Part shown: positions 7,915 to 16,662 of the stretch, piece by piece
How the letters are laid out: each line of letters starts with the position of its first letter
Position numbering within the stretch: position 1 is the first letter of the stretch
Assembly: GCF_914271485.1 (NCBI RefSeq)
Contig: NZ_CAJZAG010000008.1
Coordinates: 310,001 to 374,000 of the forward strand
Direction of reading: 5' to 3'
Origin: Cupriavidus pampae
Lineage (GTDB): Bacteria; Pseudomonadota; Gammaproteobacteria; Burkholderiales; Burkholderiaceae
DNA: 64,000 bases
The notes under the pieces: generated by a model
Told to the model about the DNA's origin: nothing
Database searches by the model: none
Seen by the model: the letters and a program-made list of their open reading frames with translations, nothing else
Program-made: the position numbers and the translations under genes

Positions 7915-8551
7915 AGAAAACACCGGTACCCCTGCTGACAAGGGTGGCGACGACAGCCGCGACGAGCGGCACAAGGTGCGCATGGAGCGCAAGAAGGACG
8001 TGGTCGATCAGAAGATCGCCGCCGCACAGATCGAGCGTGGCGTGATCGTGATCACCACTGGCAATGGCAAGGGCAAGTCGAGCTCGGGCTTTGGCATGGT
8101 CGTTCGCGCGATGGGTCACGGCATGAAGACCGCCGTGGTGCAGTTCATCAAGGGGGCGATCCCGAGCGGCGAGGAACAGTTCCTGCGGCGCTTTCCCGAT
8201 GAGTGCGCGTTCCACGTGATGGGCGAAGGCTATACGTGGGAGACGCAGGATCGCGCGCGCGACGTGGCCAAGGCCGAGGCGGCCTGGGAGCTTGCGCGCG
8301 GGCTGCTGTCCGATCCTTCGGTGGCGCTCGTGCTGCTGGACGAACTCAATATCGCGCTGAAGCTGCACTACCTCGACGTGGACCGCGTGATCGCCGATCT
8401 GCGCGCGCGCCCGCCGATGCAGCATGTGGTGATCACGGGCCGCGGCGCGCCGCAGGCACTGATCGACGCGGCGGATACCGTCACCGACATGACGCTCGTC
8501 AAGCATGCGTTCAAGCAGGGCGTGAAGGCGCAACGCGGCGTCGAGATGTAG
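7901..8551 (+). CDS. cobO: Cob(I)yrinic acid a,c-diamide adenosyltransferase
   Basis: CobO/BtuR-type corrinoid adenosyltransferase, which transfers the 5'-deoxyadenosyl group of ATP to cob(I)alamin or its precursors. The P-loop TTGNGKGKSSSGFG and the family segments VVQFIKGAIPSGEE, DELNIALKLHYLD and HVVITGRGAP are present. The N-terminus is a charged extension of about 35 residues. ATG at 7901 is preferred because GATGGAA precedes it; ATG at 7889 would add four residues. It overlaps the end of btuD by 14 nt. Confidence 0.92.
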   Translation: MTTTEENTGTPADKGGDDSRDERHKVRMERKKDVVDQKIAAAQIERGVIVITTGNGKGKSSSGFGMVVRAMGHGMKTAVVQFIKGAIPSGEEQFLRRFPDECAFHVMGEGYTWETQDRARDVAKAEAAWELARGLLSDPSVALVLLDELNIALKLHYLDVDRVIADLRARPPMQHVVITGRGAPQALIDAADTVTDMTLVKHAFKQGVKAQRGVEM

Positions 8552-8590
8552 AGTCACGGTTTATTGTTGTTGCCCCCGGATTGTTGCCTT

Positions 8591-9667
8591 ATGTCATCGC
8601 CTCTCTCCTCTCTGTCTGACTATTCGCTTCCGCTGCCGTCGATCGAGGCACCGGATCCCGCGCTGCGGCCGGTGCTGCAGGCCGCCATCGACGACAAGAC
8701 CAAACCGCTCGGCGCGCTGGGTCGGCTGGAGTCGCTGGCATTGCGCATCGGCATGGTGCTCGGTACCACTCGGCCCGAGCTGAAGCGGCCCACCGTGATC
8801 GTGTTTGCGGGCGACCACGGCGTGGCCGATGCGGGCGTGAGCGCGTATCCGGCCGAGGTCACGGCGCAGATGGTGCTGAATTTCCTGAATGGTGGCGCGG
8901 CGATCAATGTGTTCTCACGCCTGCATGGGATGACGCTGGAGGTGGTGGATGCGGGCGTGCGCGCGCCGCTACCGGCCGCGTCGGGGCTCGTGAACTGCCG
9001 CATCGCCAATGGCACGCGCAACTTCCTCGAAGGTCCCGCGATGACGGCCGAGCAGACCGTTGCCGCGCTGAACGCGGGCATTGCGCGCGTGCTGCGGCAT
9101 GCGCAGCAGGGCACCAATGTGATTGGCTTCGGCGAGATGGGCATTGCCAACACGTCCGCGGCGGCATGCGTGATGAGCCGGCTCACGGGCCTGCCGATCG
9201 AATCCTGCACGGGGCGTGGTACGGGACTCGACGATGCCGGCCTTGCGCACAAACGCGAGGTCCTGGCCCGTGCGCTGGCGCTGCACGCGGACGCCACCGC
9301 GCCGCTCGATGTGCTGGCCGCCTTTGGCGGTTTCGAGATCGCGATGATGACGGGCGCGTTCCTGGCCGCCGCCGCGAGCCGCATGGTGATTCTCGTCGAT
9401 GGCTTTATCGCGAGCGCGGCGTTGCTGGTGGCCGCGCGCATTGCGCCGGCGGTGCTCGACTACTGCGTGTTCTCGCACTGCTCGCACGAGTCGGGGCATC
9501 GCGCGCTGCTGGCGGAGTTTCAAGCCGAGCCGGTGCTGGCGCTCGACCTGCGCCTGGGCGAGGGGACCGGTGCCGCGCTGGCGTGGCCGCTGGTCAATGC
9601 GGCCGCGGCGTTCCTGCGCGAGATGGCGACCTTCAGCGGCGCGGGCGTCAGCACCGCGAGCGCATAG
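8591..9667 (+). CDS. cobT: Nicotinate-nucleotide:dimethylbenzimidazole phosphoribosyltransferase
   Basis: CobT activates the lower-ligand base by transferring phosphoribose from nicotinate mononucleotide, giving alpha-ribazole 5'-phosphate. Family motifs include KPLGALGRLESLA, VFAGDHGVADAGVSAYP, NFLNGGAAINVF and GFGEMGIANTSAAA. The length of 358 residues is normal. ATG at 8591 gives MSSPLSSLS; an in-frame TTG at 8564 is less likely. It is the next step after cobO in the same operon. A base synthesis gene is not in the window. Confidence 0.92.
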   Translation: MSSPLSSLSDYSLPLPSIEAPDPALRPVLQAAIDDKTKPLGALGRLESLALRIGMVLGTTRPELKRPTVIVFAGDHGVADAGVSAYPAEVTAQMVLNFLNGGAAINVFSRLHGMTLEVVDAGVRAPLPAASGLVNCRIANGTRNFLEGPAMTAEQTVAALNAGIARVLRHAQQGTNVIGFGEMGIANTSAAACVMSRLTGLPIESCTGRGTGLDDAGLAHKREVLARALALHADATAPLDVLAAFGGFEIAMMTGAFLAAAASRMVILVDGFIASAALLVAARIAPAVLDYCVFSHCSHESGHRALLAEFQAEPVLALDLRLGEGTGAALAWPLVNAAAAFLREMATFSGAGVSTASA

Positions 9668-9674
9668 AGAGCGG

Positions 9675-10508
9675 ATGCGCGCCGCCGACGAACTCCGCTT
9701 CTTTCTGACGGCACTCGGCTACTTTACGCGCGTGCCGCTGCCGGCCGCACTGGCGCGCTGGGTGGGCTTTACGCCCGCGCAATTGAATGCGGCCGCGCGC
9801 TACTTTCCGTTGATCGGGCTGCTGGTCGGGGGCGTTGGCGCGCTGGCGACGTGGGGGGCCGCGCATCTGTGGTCGCCACCGGTCGCGGTGTTGATCGGCA
9901 TGGCGGCCACGCTGCTGCTGACCGGTGCGTTCCACGAGGATGGTCTGGCCGATTGCGTCGATGCATTTGGCGGCGGCTATACGCGCGAGGACGTGCTGCG
10001 CATCATGCACGATTCGCGCGTGGGCGCATTCGGGGTGATCGCGGTGGTCGTGGTGCTGCTGCTCAAGTGGCAATTGCTGTTGCAGATCGGCACCACGGGT
10101 GGGCTCGCCATACTCGTTGCGACGATCGTCGCCGCGCATGGTGCCAGCCGCGCGATGGCCATCACCTACCTTGCCACGCATGAGTACGTGCGCGACGAGG
10201 GCAAGGCGCGGCCCGTGGCGCAGCGGTTGCGTGGCGCGGGGTTGTTGTTTGCGCTGCTGTGCGGAGTGGTGCCGCTGTGCTGGATGTCCTTTGCGCATAC
10301 GGGTTACGTAGGGGCCGACCTGTCCACGCCTTACGGTTGGGCGGCATTCGCGCTCGTTACCGTGCTGGCGCTGGCACTGCTGCGGCTCGCGCTCGGGGCT
10401 TACTTCGTGCGCCGCATTGGTGGCTATACCGGCGATTGTCTTGGCTTTGCGCAGCAGCTCGCGGAACTGCTGGTCTATTTCGTGGCGGCGGCATGGACCT
10501 GGTACTGA
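9675..10508 (+). CDS. cobS: Adenosylcobinamide-GDP ribazoletransferase
   Basis: CobS is the membrane enzyme that joins adenosylcobinamide-GDP to alpha-ribazole (or its phosphate) to form the cobalamin nucleotide loop. The acidic signature AFHEDGLADCVDAFGGG is clear, followed by HDSRVGAFG and several hydrophobic helices; the C-terminus has YTGDCLGFAQQLAEL. Length 277. The start is 7 bp after the cobT stop, and the end overlaps cobC by 16 nt. Confidence 0.92.
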   Translation: MRAADELRFFLTALGYFTRVPLPAALARWVGFTPAQLNAAARYFPLIGLLVGGVGALATWGAAHLWSPPVAVLIGMAATLLLTGAFHEDGLADCVDAFGGGYTREDVLRIMHDSRVGAFGVIAVVVVLLLKWQLLLQIGTTGGLAILVATIVAAHGASRAMAITYLATHEYVRDEGKARPVAQRLRGAGLLFALLCGVVPLCWMSFAHTGYVGADLSTPYGWAAFALVTVLALALLRLALGAYFVRRIGGYTGDCLGFAQQLAELLVYFVAAAWTWY

Positions 10509-11092
10509 TTCGTCATGCGCGGCCGGTGCTGCCGCCAGCGGACCAGCCGGCGATCTGCTACGGGCGGCTCGATCTGGCGTTGACCGAGCCATGCTCGCCT
10601 GCGCCCGCGCAAATGGCCGCGCCACTGCACGCGCACGCACCCGCGCGCATCGTCACGAGTCCGGCGGCGCGGGCGCGGGACACCGCTTCATTGCTGGCGC
10701 AGACATTGACGGCGCCGGTACCGTGTCAGATCGAGCCGCGCCTGCAGGAGCTCGACTTTGGTGCGTGGGAGGGGCAGCCCTGGGATGCCATCGCGCGCGC
10801 GGATCTCGATGCGTGGGCGGCCGATCTGATGGGCGCGTGCCCACATGGCGGCGAGAGCGCGGCACAGGTGATGGCGCGCGTCAGCGCATGGGCCGGCGAT
10901 GTGCAAACCTCTGGCGAGGCATGCTGGTGGGTGGTGGCCCACGCCGGGCCGATTCGCATGCTGGCCGCGCATTGGCTGGGCGTGCCGCTCGCGCAGACGC
11001 TGCAATGGTCACTCGGGTTCGGCGCGTCCTGTTGTCTGCGGCTGCAAGCGCCCCACGCGCAGCTGGTCTGGTGGAACCGTACCGTCGATTGA
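10493..11092 (+). CDS. cobC: Alpha-ribazole phosphatase (histidine phosphatase family)
   Basis: A histidine-phosphatase superfamily member of 199 residues. The RHA catalytic motif lies at the N-terminus (MDLVLIRHARP), the core acidic ELDFGAWEG in the middle, and the second histidine in VVAHAGPIR. CobC removes phosphate from alpha-ribazole phosphate or the cobalamin phosphate in nucleotide-loop assembly. Assignment within this broad superfamily is by context: it is the last gene of the btuB-cob operon and overlaps cobS. It is convergent with btuF, 29 bp away. Confidence 0.85.
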   Translation: MDLVLIRHARPVLPPADQPAICYGRLDLALTEPCSPAPAQMAAPLHAHAPARIVTSPAARARDTASLLAQTLTAPVPCQIEPRLQELDFGAWEGQPWDAIARADLDAWAADLMGACPHGGESAAQVMARVSAWAGDVQTSGEACWWVVAHAGPIRMLAAHWLGVPLAQTLQWSLGFGASCCLRLQAPHAQLVWWNRTVD

Positions 11093-11121
11093 CGCGCCTT
11101 GATGTTGTCTAACGCGGTGGC

Positions 11122-12048
11122 CTAGCGCGGGCGGCGCGAACGGGCGATTTCGAGATCTTTGCAGATTTCCTCGGCGCCGCGCGCCACGCGCGGGCCCGCG
11201 CGATTCACCAGGTCGCCATCGATCGTGAACAGGTTGTTGCGTGCCACGGCCGTGACCTGTTTCCACTTTTCCCACATCGTGAAGTCCGCGAGCGGCCGGT
11301 CGGACCGTGTCGCGCCCATGGCCGCGGTGAGCATCACTTCGGGGTTGCCAGCCAGCACCGCTTCGGTGGACACGGTTGGTACCAGCGGCGTTTCGTTGGC
11401 GAACAGATTGCGGCCGCCGCACAGCGCGAGCATGTCGCTGATCAGGTGCTGGCCGTTGAGTGTCATCAGCGGTTGCTGCCACACCTGATAGAACACCGTC
11501 ACCGGCGGGCGCGCGGCGTAGGTCTTGCGCAGCGTGTCGATCTGCTGGCGGAAGTCGGCGGCGGCGCGATTGGCGACCGTGCTGGTGCCCATCAGCGTGC
11601 CGAGCTTTTCCAGATTCTCGGGCACCGAGTCGAGCCGGCGCGGTTCGCTGAAGAACAGCGGCATGCCCAGTGCACGCAGCCGGTCGGTTTGTTTTTGCGC
11701 GTTGCCGTGGCGCCAGACCACGATCAGATCGGGCTTGAGCGCGGCGATGCGTTCGAGGTCGAGCGCCTTGTTGTCGCCAACGCGCGGCAGGTCGCGCGCT
11801 TCGGGCGGATAGTCGCTGTAGCTCACGGTGCCGACGATGCGGTCACCGCCGCCGGCGGCGTACAGCAGCTCGGTCACGTGCGGTGCCAGCGAGACGATGC
11901 GGCGCGCCGGCTGCGCAAGGGTGACGGTCTGGCCGGAGTCGTCGACGACGGAGAGCGCAGCGTGCGCGGGCAGGCAGGTGCAGAGCAGGAGAAGGGCGGG
12001 AAGGGCGGGTAGGGCGGGTAGGGCTGGTAGGGCGCGGGCGGGCGTCAT
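11122..12048 (-). CDS. btuF: Periplasmic cobalamin-binding protein BtuF
   Basis: Substrate-binding protein of the BtuF/FhuD class III fold. The start at 12048 gives a signal peptide that ends at AHA; the frame is open upstream but has no plausible start there. Family features are RIVSLAPHVTELLYAAGG, VGTVSYSDYPPEA, LKPDLIVVW and the two-lobe pattern with a long helix. It delivers corrinoid to BtuCD but is on the opposite strand, at the end of the cobU-cbiB-decarboxylase run. The hydrophobic core of its signal peptide is encoded by a 9-bp tandem repeat. Confidence 0.88.
   Translation of the reverse strand: MTPARALPALPALPALPALLLLCTCLPAHAALSVVDDSGQTVTLAQPARRIVSLAPHVTELLYAAGGGDRIVGTVSYSDYPPEARDLPRVGDNKALDLERIAALKPDLIVVWRHGNAQKQTDRLRALGMPLFFSEPRRLDSVPENLEKLGTLMGTSTVANRAAADFRQQIDTLRKTYAARPPVTVFYQVWQQPLMTLNGQHLISDMLALCGGRNLFANETPLVPTVSTEAVLAGNPEVMLTAAMGATRSDRPLADFTMWEKWKQVTAVARNNLFTIDGDLVNRAGPRVARGAEEICKDLEIARSRRPR
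11993..12037. repeat. 9-bp tandem repeat in the btuF signal peptide
   Basis: Five units of 9 bp (AGGGCGGGA, AGGGCGGGT twice, AGGGCTGGT and a degenerate AGGGCGCGG). On the minus strand they encode repeated Ala-Leu-Pro units in the signal peptide. Copy-number change would keep the frame and alter the hydrophobic core length. Confidence 0.85.
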
Positions 12049-12124
12049 GGGTCGGCAGCGTGAAAGTAGGAGTTTGAGCCGTTCAGGACGGGTCACGGTA
12101 GCGATGGGGCATGGTCGGTGAGTG

Positions 12125-13192
12125 TCAGCCGCCGAGTGCGAGATCGAGCCGCTGCCACGCGTCGTCGCGATCGGGTGGCAGGCCGAAGCGCAGGCTCGCG
12201 GGGCAGTCGCCGGCGGCGTCGAACAGTCGCGTCCATACGCCGGCGTGCGCAAGTGCATCGTGGAGGGCGGGCGCTTCGGCGTCGGGCACCCAGCAGAACA
12301 GCGGCTGCATGATCGCGGACAGGCCGTGGCAGCGCAGCAGCATGGCCAGCCGTTCGCCCTGTTGCGTCAGGCGCAGGCGCGTGGCGGACTGCCATGCGGT
12401 GTTCATCAGCGCATGGCGCGCAATCACGCGCGCGGGGCCGGAGACGGTCCAGTGGCCGAGCGCCGATTGCAGCGGGTCCAGCACCGTGCGTTCCGCGAGC
12501 ACGAAGCCGCAGCGCACGCCGGCCAGCCCGTAGAACTTGCCGAGCGAACGCAACACCACGAGCCCCGGCAGATGCGCGCTGGCGGCGAGCGATTGCGTGG
12601 GATGGCAGTCGATGAACGCCTCGTCGAGCAATAGCGTGCCGCCACGCGCCGCCAGCCGCGCGTGCCACTGGGCGAGTGTGGCGGCTGGTATCAGGCGTGC
12701 GGTGGGATTGTTCGGGTTGACTACGACGAGGTGGTCGAGGGTGTCGATCAGGCCATTGGCGAGCGCGCCACCCCGCGTGCCATGGCCATCGCCATCGCCG
12801 TCGGCGTGGGCGAAATCGGCTTCGCCGAGCGGCACCACCGTATGGCCGGCGCGCGCGAACGCGGGGGCGTACTCGCTGTAGCCGAGCGCGGCAATGCCGA
12901 CGCGGCCGCGTTTGAGCAAGGTCGGCAGCGTGCGGATGGCGGCCTGCGATCCGGCCACGGGCAGCGCCTGCACGGCACCATAGGCCAGCGCCGCCGCTTC
13001 CGCGAGACCATCGTCGTCTTGCGGCAGCCGTTGCCAGGCGTCCGCCGGCAACGGCGGCACCGGATAGCCGTCGGGATTGATGCCCGTGGACAGATCGAGC
13101 CAGTCGTCGGCACTGCGGCCATAACGGCGCACGGCCGCAAGCAGATCGCCGCCATGACGGATCGCCGGAGGCGGGGGCGTTGTGCGGGTCAT
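12125..13192 (-). CDS. cobD: L-threonine-O-3-phosphate decarboxylase (CobD/CobC type)
   Basis: A fold-type I PLP enzyme of 355 residues that makes (R)-1-amino-2-propanol phosphate, the linker of the cobalamin nucleotide loop. LSTGINPDGYP at the N-terminus, NPNNPTARLI, LLLDEAFID and the PLP lysine in SLGKFYGLAGVRCG (about residue 219) are diagnostic. A short Asp/Gly-rich insert (DGDGDGHG) lies before the NPNNPT motif. The start at 13192 gives MTRTTPPPP; the frame upstream is coding in another register. The product is used by CbiB, the gene just upstream. The name follows Salmonella cobD; Pseudomonas nomenclature calls it cobC. Confidence 0.88.
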   Translation of the reverse strand: MTRTTPPPPAIRHGGDLLAAVRRYGRSADDWLDLSTGINPDGYPVPPLPADAWQRLPQDDDGLAEAAALAYGAVQALPVAGSQAAIRTLPTLLKRGRVGIAALGYSEYAPAFARAGHTVVPLGEADFAHADGDGDGHGTRGGALANGLIDTLDHLVVVNPNNPTARLIPAATLAQWHARLAARGGTLLLDEAFIDCHPTQSLAASAHLPGLVVLRSLGKFYGLAGVRCGFVLAERTVLDPLQSALGHWTVSGPARVIARHALMNTAWQSATRLRLTQQGERLAMLLRCHGLSAIMQPLFCWVPDAEAPALHDALAHAGVWTRLFDAAGDCPASLRFGLPPDRDDAWQRLDLALGG

Positions 13193-13268
13193 GCGATGTC
13201 TCCGGGCACGGCGCGCATTGCGCGGCTGCTGCGATGACGATTCGCGGAAGGGGCTGGTGCCGCCGGGT

Positions 13269-14234
13269 TCATGCCATGCCTCCGCGCATGACCAGCGGCA
13301 CGCTGGCCACGGCCAGCGCCAGCCATAGCCACAGCGTCCGGCGCACAAGGCGCAGGCACGCGTGCACGTGCTGGGCGCCCGGGGCGGCGCCGAGGCCGAG
13401 CGGGGGGCGGGCTTCCCATTCGCCGTGGTAGCGCGCGCCGCCACCGAGGGCCACGCCGACCGCGCCGGCGCCGGCGGCCATCACGGGTCCCGCGTTGGGG
13501 CTCGACCATGCGCGCGCCTGCGTGCGCCAGCAGCGCAGCGCGGGCAGCGTGGCGCCGAGCAGCGCGTATGACAGCGCGGTCAGGCGCGCGGGGATCAGAT
13601 TCAGTCCATCGTCGATGCGCGCGGCGGCCCAGCCGAAATGCAGCAACCGGGGCGTGCGGTAGCCCCACATCGCATCGAGCGTGTTGGCCAGCCGGAACGC
13701 GATGACGGCGGGCGCGCCGCCGACCAGAAACCAGAACAGCGCGCCGAAGATCGCATCGTTGCCGTTTTCCAGCGCGGACTCGCAGGCGGCGCGCGCCAGC
13801 GCTTCGGCATCGGCATCTTCGGTATCGCGCGAGACGATGCGCGCGGTCAGCGTGCGGGCTGCGGGCAGATCGTTACGTGCGAGGGCATCGGCAATCGGCG
13901 CGATATGCTCGATCAGGCTACGCGCGCCCAGCGCGGCGTACAGCGCCACGGCCTGCAGCAGCCACGCGAGCCACGGCGCCAGCGCGGTGACTTCGCGCAG
14001 CACGGCCCATGCGATGGCGGCGGGACCGAGCACGAGCACCGTCCATGCGCACAGGCCCACGGCACGTTGCGTCCACTTGGCGCGAGACGGGCGATTGAAA
14101 CGGCGTTCGCACGCGGCGGCAACGTTGCCGAAGCCAACCAGCGGATGCCAGCGGCGCGGTTCACCGAAGCAGCGATCGAGCAGCACGCCGGCCAGCGCGG
14201 CGGCCACGGTGGCCGCCCAGGGCAGCATGACCAT
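13269..14234 (-). CDS. cbiB: Adenosylcobinamide-phosphate synthase
   Basis: CbiB (CobD in Pseudomonas nomenclature) attaches aminopropanol (phosphate) to the propionate of adenosylcobyric acid at the inner membrane. The 321-residue protein has several hydrophobic helices and the family patterns LDRCFGEPRRWHPLVGFG, ESALENGNDAIFGALFWF and the terminal membrane segment. It starts 6 bp after the cobU stop. A 76-bp spacer separates it from the decarboxylase gene downstream. Confidence 0.9.
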   Translation of the reverse strand: MVMLPWAATVAAALAGVLLDRCFGEPRRWHPLVGFGNVAAACERRFNRPSRAKWTQRAVGLCAWTVLVLGPAAIAWAVLREVTALAPWLAWLLQAVALYAALGARSLIEHIAPIADALARNDLPAARTLTARIVSRDTEDADAEALARAACESALENGNDAIFGALFWFLVGGAPAVIAFRLANTLDAMWGYRTPRLLHFGWAAARIDDGLNLIPARLTALSYALLGATLPALRCWRTQARAWSSPNAGPVMAAGAGAVGVALGGGARYHGEWEARPPLGLGAAPGAQHVHACLRLVRRTLWLWLALAVASVPLVMRGGMA

Positions 14235-14240
14235 GCGGTA

Positions 14241-14930
14241 TCAGCCCTTCACGTTCACCGGGATGCCCGCGACGATCAGGCGCACGCGATCGGCGACGGC
14301 GGCGAGCTTCTGGTTGAGGCGGCCGAGTTCGTCGACGTAGAAACGCGTGATCGAGCCGGTCGGCACCACGCCGAAGCCGATCTCGTTGGTGACGAGGATG
14401 ACGTGGCCGGGGATCGTCGGCAGCGCCGTGAGCAGCGCGTCGATTTCCTCGGTGAACACGGGCGGGGGTGTGATGACCCCGTACTCGGGATACGAGCGGC
14501 TCTCGTCGAAGATCAGGTTATTGAGCCACAGCGTGACGCAATCCACGAGAATGCAGCCGCCATGGCGCGCATTGGCATAGAGCGCGTCGGCCAGTTGCAG
14601 CGGCTCCTCGACCAGCGCCCAGTCGGCGGGGCGTCGCGCGCGATGCAGCGCGATGCGCAATTCCATTTCCTCGTCGGCGGGATCGGCGTCGTGCCGTGCG
14701 GTGGCGATGTACGTCACAGGGCCACCGGTGGCGAGCGTGTAATCGGCCGCGAGCTGCTCCGCGAAATGGCTCTTGCCCGAGCGGGCGCCGCCGATCACGA
14801 GCGTGAGCTCGCGCGGCGCCGCGCCGCCGCTGGCTTCCAGCGGCGCCGTCGCAACGACGGGTTCGCTCGCGCCAGCGGCAACTGCGGTGGCGGGCGTGTC
14901 AGTGGTGATACCGAGGGCCTTGGTTTCCAT
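14241..14930 (-). CDS. cobU: Adenosylcobinamide kinase / guanylyltransferase
   Basis: Bifunctional CobU/CobP, which phosphorylates adenosylcobinamide and transfers GMP to it. The P-loop LVIGGARSGKSHFAE, the IATARHDADPADEEM segment, VDCVTLWLNNL and VTNEIGFGVVP are diagnostic. The start at 14930 (METKALG) leaves an Ala/Thr/Pro-rich extension of about 40 residues before the P-loop; a start just before RELTLVIGG would be more typical in length, and the extension is probably disordered. It is first in the minus-strand run cobU-cbiB-decarboxylase-btuF and is divergent from cobQ. Confidence 0.9.
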   Translation of the reverse strand: METKALGITTDTPATAVAAGASEPVVATAPLEASGGAAPRELTLVIGGARSGKSHFAEQLAADYTLATGGPVTYIATARHDADPADEEMELRIALHRARRPADWALVEEPLQLADALYANARHGGCILVDCVTLWLNNLIFDESRSYPEYGVITPPPVFTEEIDALLTALPTIPGHVILVTNEIGFGVVPTGSITRFYVDELGRLNQKLAAVADRVRLIVAGIPVNVKG

Positions 14931-15025
14931 CCGGCGTATTGTAGCGGCCGCATCGCGCACTCGCATGCATGGATATTGCAGACGCACGGTGATGGGGTCC
15001 GGCTGCACCCTGCGATAATTCGCGC

Positions 15026-16600
15026 ATGACTGCCGCTCACCCCCCCATTTCCCACGCCTTGCCGTACCCCACAGGTGACTTGCATGGCACCCTGATGATT
15101 CAGGGCACGACCTCCGACGCCGGTAAAAGCACGGTGGTCGCCGGCCTGTGTCGTGTGCTCGCGCGCGCGGGGGTGGCGGTGGCGCCGTTCAAGCCGCAGA
15201 ACATGGCGCTCAACAGCGCGGTGACCGTCGACGGCGGCGAAATTGGCCGCGCGCAGGCATTGCAGGCGCAGGCGGCCCGCATCGCGCCCCATACCGACAT
15301 GAACCCCGTGCTGCTGAAGCCGAGTAGCGACATCGGCGCGCAGGTGATCATCCACGGCCGCGCGCGCATGGACCTCGACGCCCGCGCGTATCACGCCTAC
15401 AAGCCGCAGGCGATGGCGGCCGTGCTGGAGAGCCATACGCGCCTGCGCGAGGCGTACGGCGTGGTCATGGTCGAAGGCGCTGGCAGTCCCGCCGAGATCA
15501 ACCTGCGCGCGCGCGACATCGCCAATATGGGCTTTGCCGAGCGCGTCGATTGCCCGGTGGTCATCGTGGCCGATATCGATCGCGGCGGCGTGTTCGCGCA
15601 TCTGGTCGGCACGCTCGACTGCCTGTCCGAGAGCGAACGCGCGCGCGTCACGGGCTTCATCATCAACCGCTTTCGCGGCGATATCGCGCTGCTGCAGCCG
15701 GGGCTCGACTGGCTTACCGAGCGCACCGGCAAACCCGTGTTCGGCGTCCTGCCATACCTGCACGGCCTGCACCTCGACGCCGAAGACGCCGTGGTGGCCA
15801 CGCAGGGCGCCAAGCATGGCGCGCCGGACACGCTGCTGCGCGTGATCGTGCCGGTGCTGCCACGCATCTCCAACCATACGGACTTCGATGCGTTGCGCGC
15901 GCATCCGGGCGTCGATCTGCGCTTTGTCGGACCCGGCATGCCGATTCCGCCGGCGGACCTCGTGATCCTGCCGGGCAGCAAGAGCGTGCGCGCCGATCTG
16001 GCATTCCTGCGTGCCAACGGCTGGACCGACGCGCTGGCGCGGCACCTGCGCTACGGAGGCAAGCTGATCGGCATCTGCGGCGGCATGCAGATGCTGGGCC
16101 GCCGCGTGCATGACCCCGACGGTCGCGAAGGCCCGGCCGGCACCAGCGACGGGCTCGGTTTTCTCGACTTCGACACCACGCTCGCGCCCGAGAAACAGTT
16201 GCGACAAGTGAGCGGCCACCTCGCGTTGGAGGACGGCAGCGCAACCGTGTGCGGCTACGAGATTCACCTCGGCGTGACCGAGGGACCGGCGCTGGCGCGG
16301 CCCGCGCTGCGGCTGGACGGCGACCGGGCGGACGGTGCGGTGGGCGAGGACGGTCAGGTGCTGGCCACCTACGTGCACGGCCTGTTCGACGATCCGGCCG
16401 CGTGCGGCGCGCTGCTGCGCTGGGCCGGCCTTGGCGGCGCGCAGGGGGTGGACCTCGACGCGCTGCGCGAGGCGTCGATCGACCGGCTGGCGGACAGCAT
16501 GGCCGCCCATCTGGATCTGCGCGCGATGCTGGCACCCCTGGCACCGTTGGCTGCCGTACCAATGGGGGACGCGAAAAGTGCGCCGTTACCGTTAAAATAG
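15026..16600 (+). CDS. cobQ: Cobyric acid synthase
   Basis: CobQ amidates side chains b, d, e and g of adenosylcobyrinic acid a,c-diamide using glutamine and ATP. The N-terminal dethiobiotin-synthetase-like ATPase ([32 protein letters not shown]) is followed by a class I glutamine amidotransferase domain with the nucleophile cysteine in [12 protein letters not shown]. The 524-residue length is slightly above the usual 480-510. A GATAAT -10-like hexamer lies at 15014-15019, close before the ATG, so the leader would be very short. The 95-bp gap to the divergent cobU is too short for a cobalamin riboswitch. Confidence 0.93.
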   Translation: MTAAHPPISHALPYPTGDLHGTLMIQGTTSDAGKSTVVAGLCRVLARAGVAVAPFKPQNMALNSAVTVDGGEIGRAQALQAQAARIAPHTDMNPVLLKPSSDIGAQVIIHGRARMDLDARAYHAYKPQAMAAVLESHTRLREAYGVVMVEGAGSPAEINLRARDIANMGFAERVDCPVVIVADIDRGGVFAHLVGTLDCLSESERARVTGFIINRFRGDIALLQPGLDWLTERTGKPVFGVLPYLHGLHLDAEDAVVATQGAKHGAPDTLLRVIVPVLPRISNHTDFDALRAHPGVDLRFVGPGMPIPPADLVILPGSKSVRADLAFLRANGWTDALARHLRYGGKLIGICGGMQMLGRRVHDPDGREGPAGTSDGLGFLDFDTTLAPEKQLRQVSGHLALEDGSATVCGYEIHLGVTEGPALARPALRLDGDRADGAVGEDGQVLATYVHGLFDDPAACGALLRWAGLGGAQGVDLDALREASIDRLADSMAAHLDLRAMLAPLAPLAAVPMGDAKSAPLPLK

Positions 16601-16662
16601 CGCGGCGCCGGCGCCAGTCCGGTGGCAGGGGGCAGCACTCTCGGACGATGGAGGACACATTC

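Noticed and set aside
14931-15025. A second cobalamin riboswitch between cobU and cobQ
   Set aside because: Only 95 bp and no B12 box or GCAACGG-type core on either strand.
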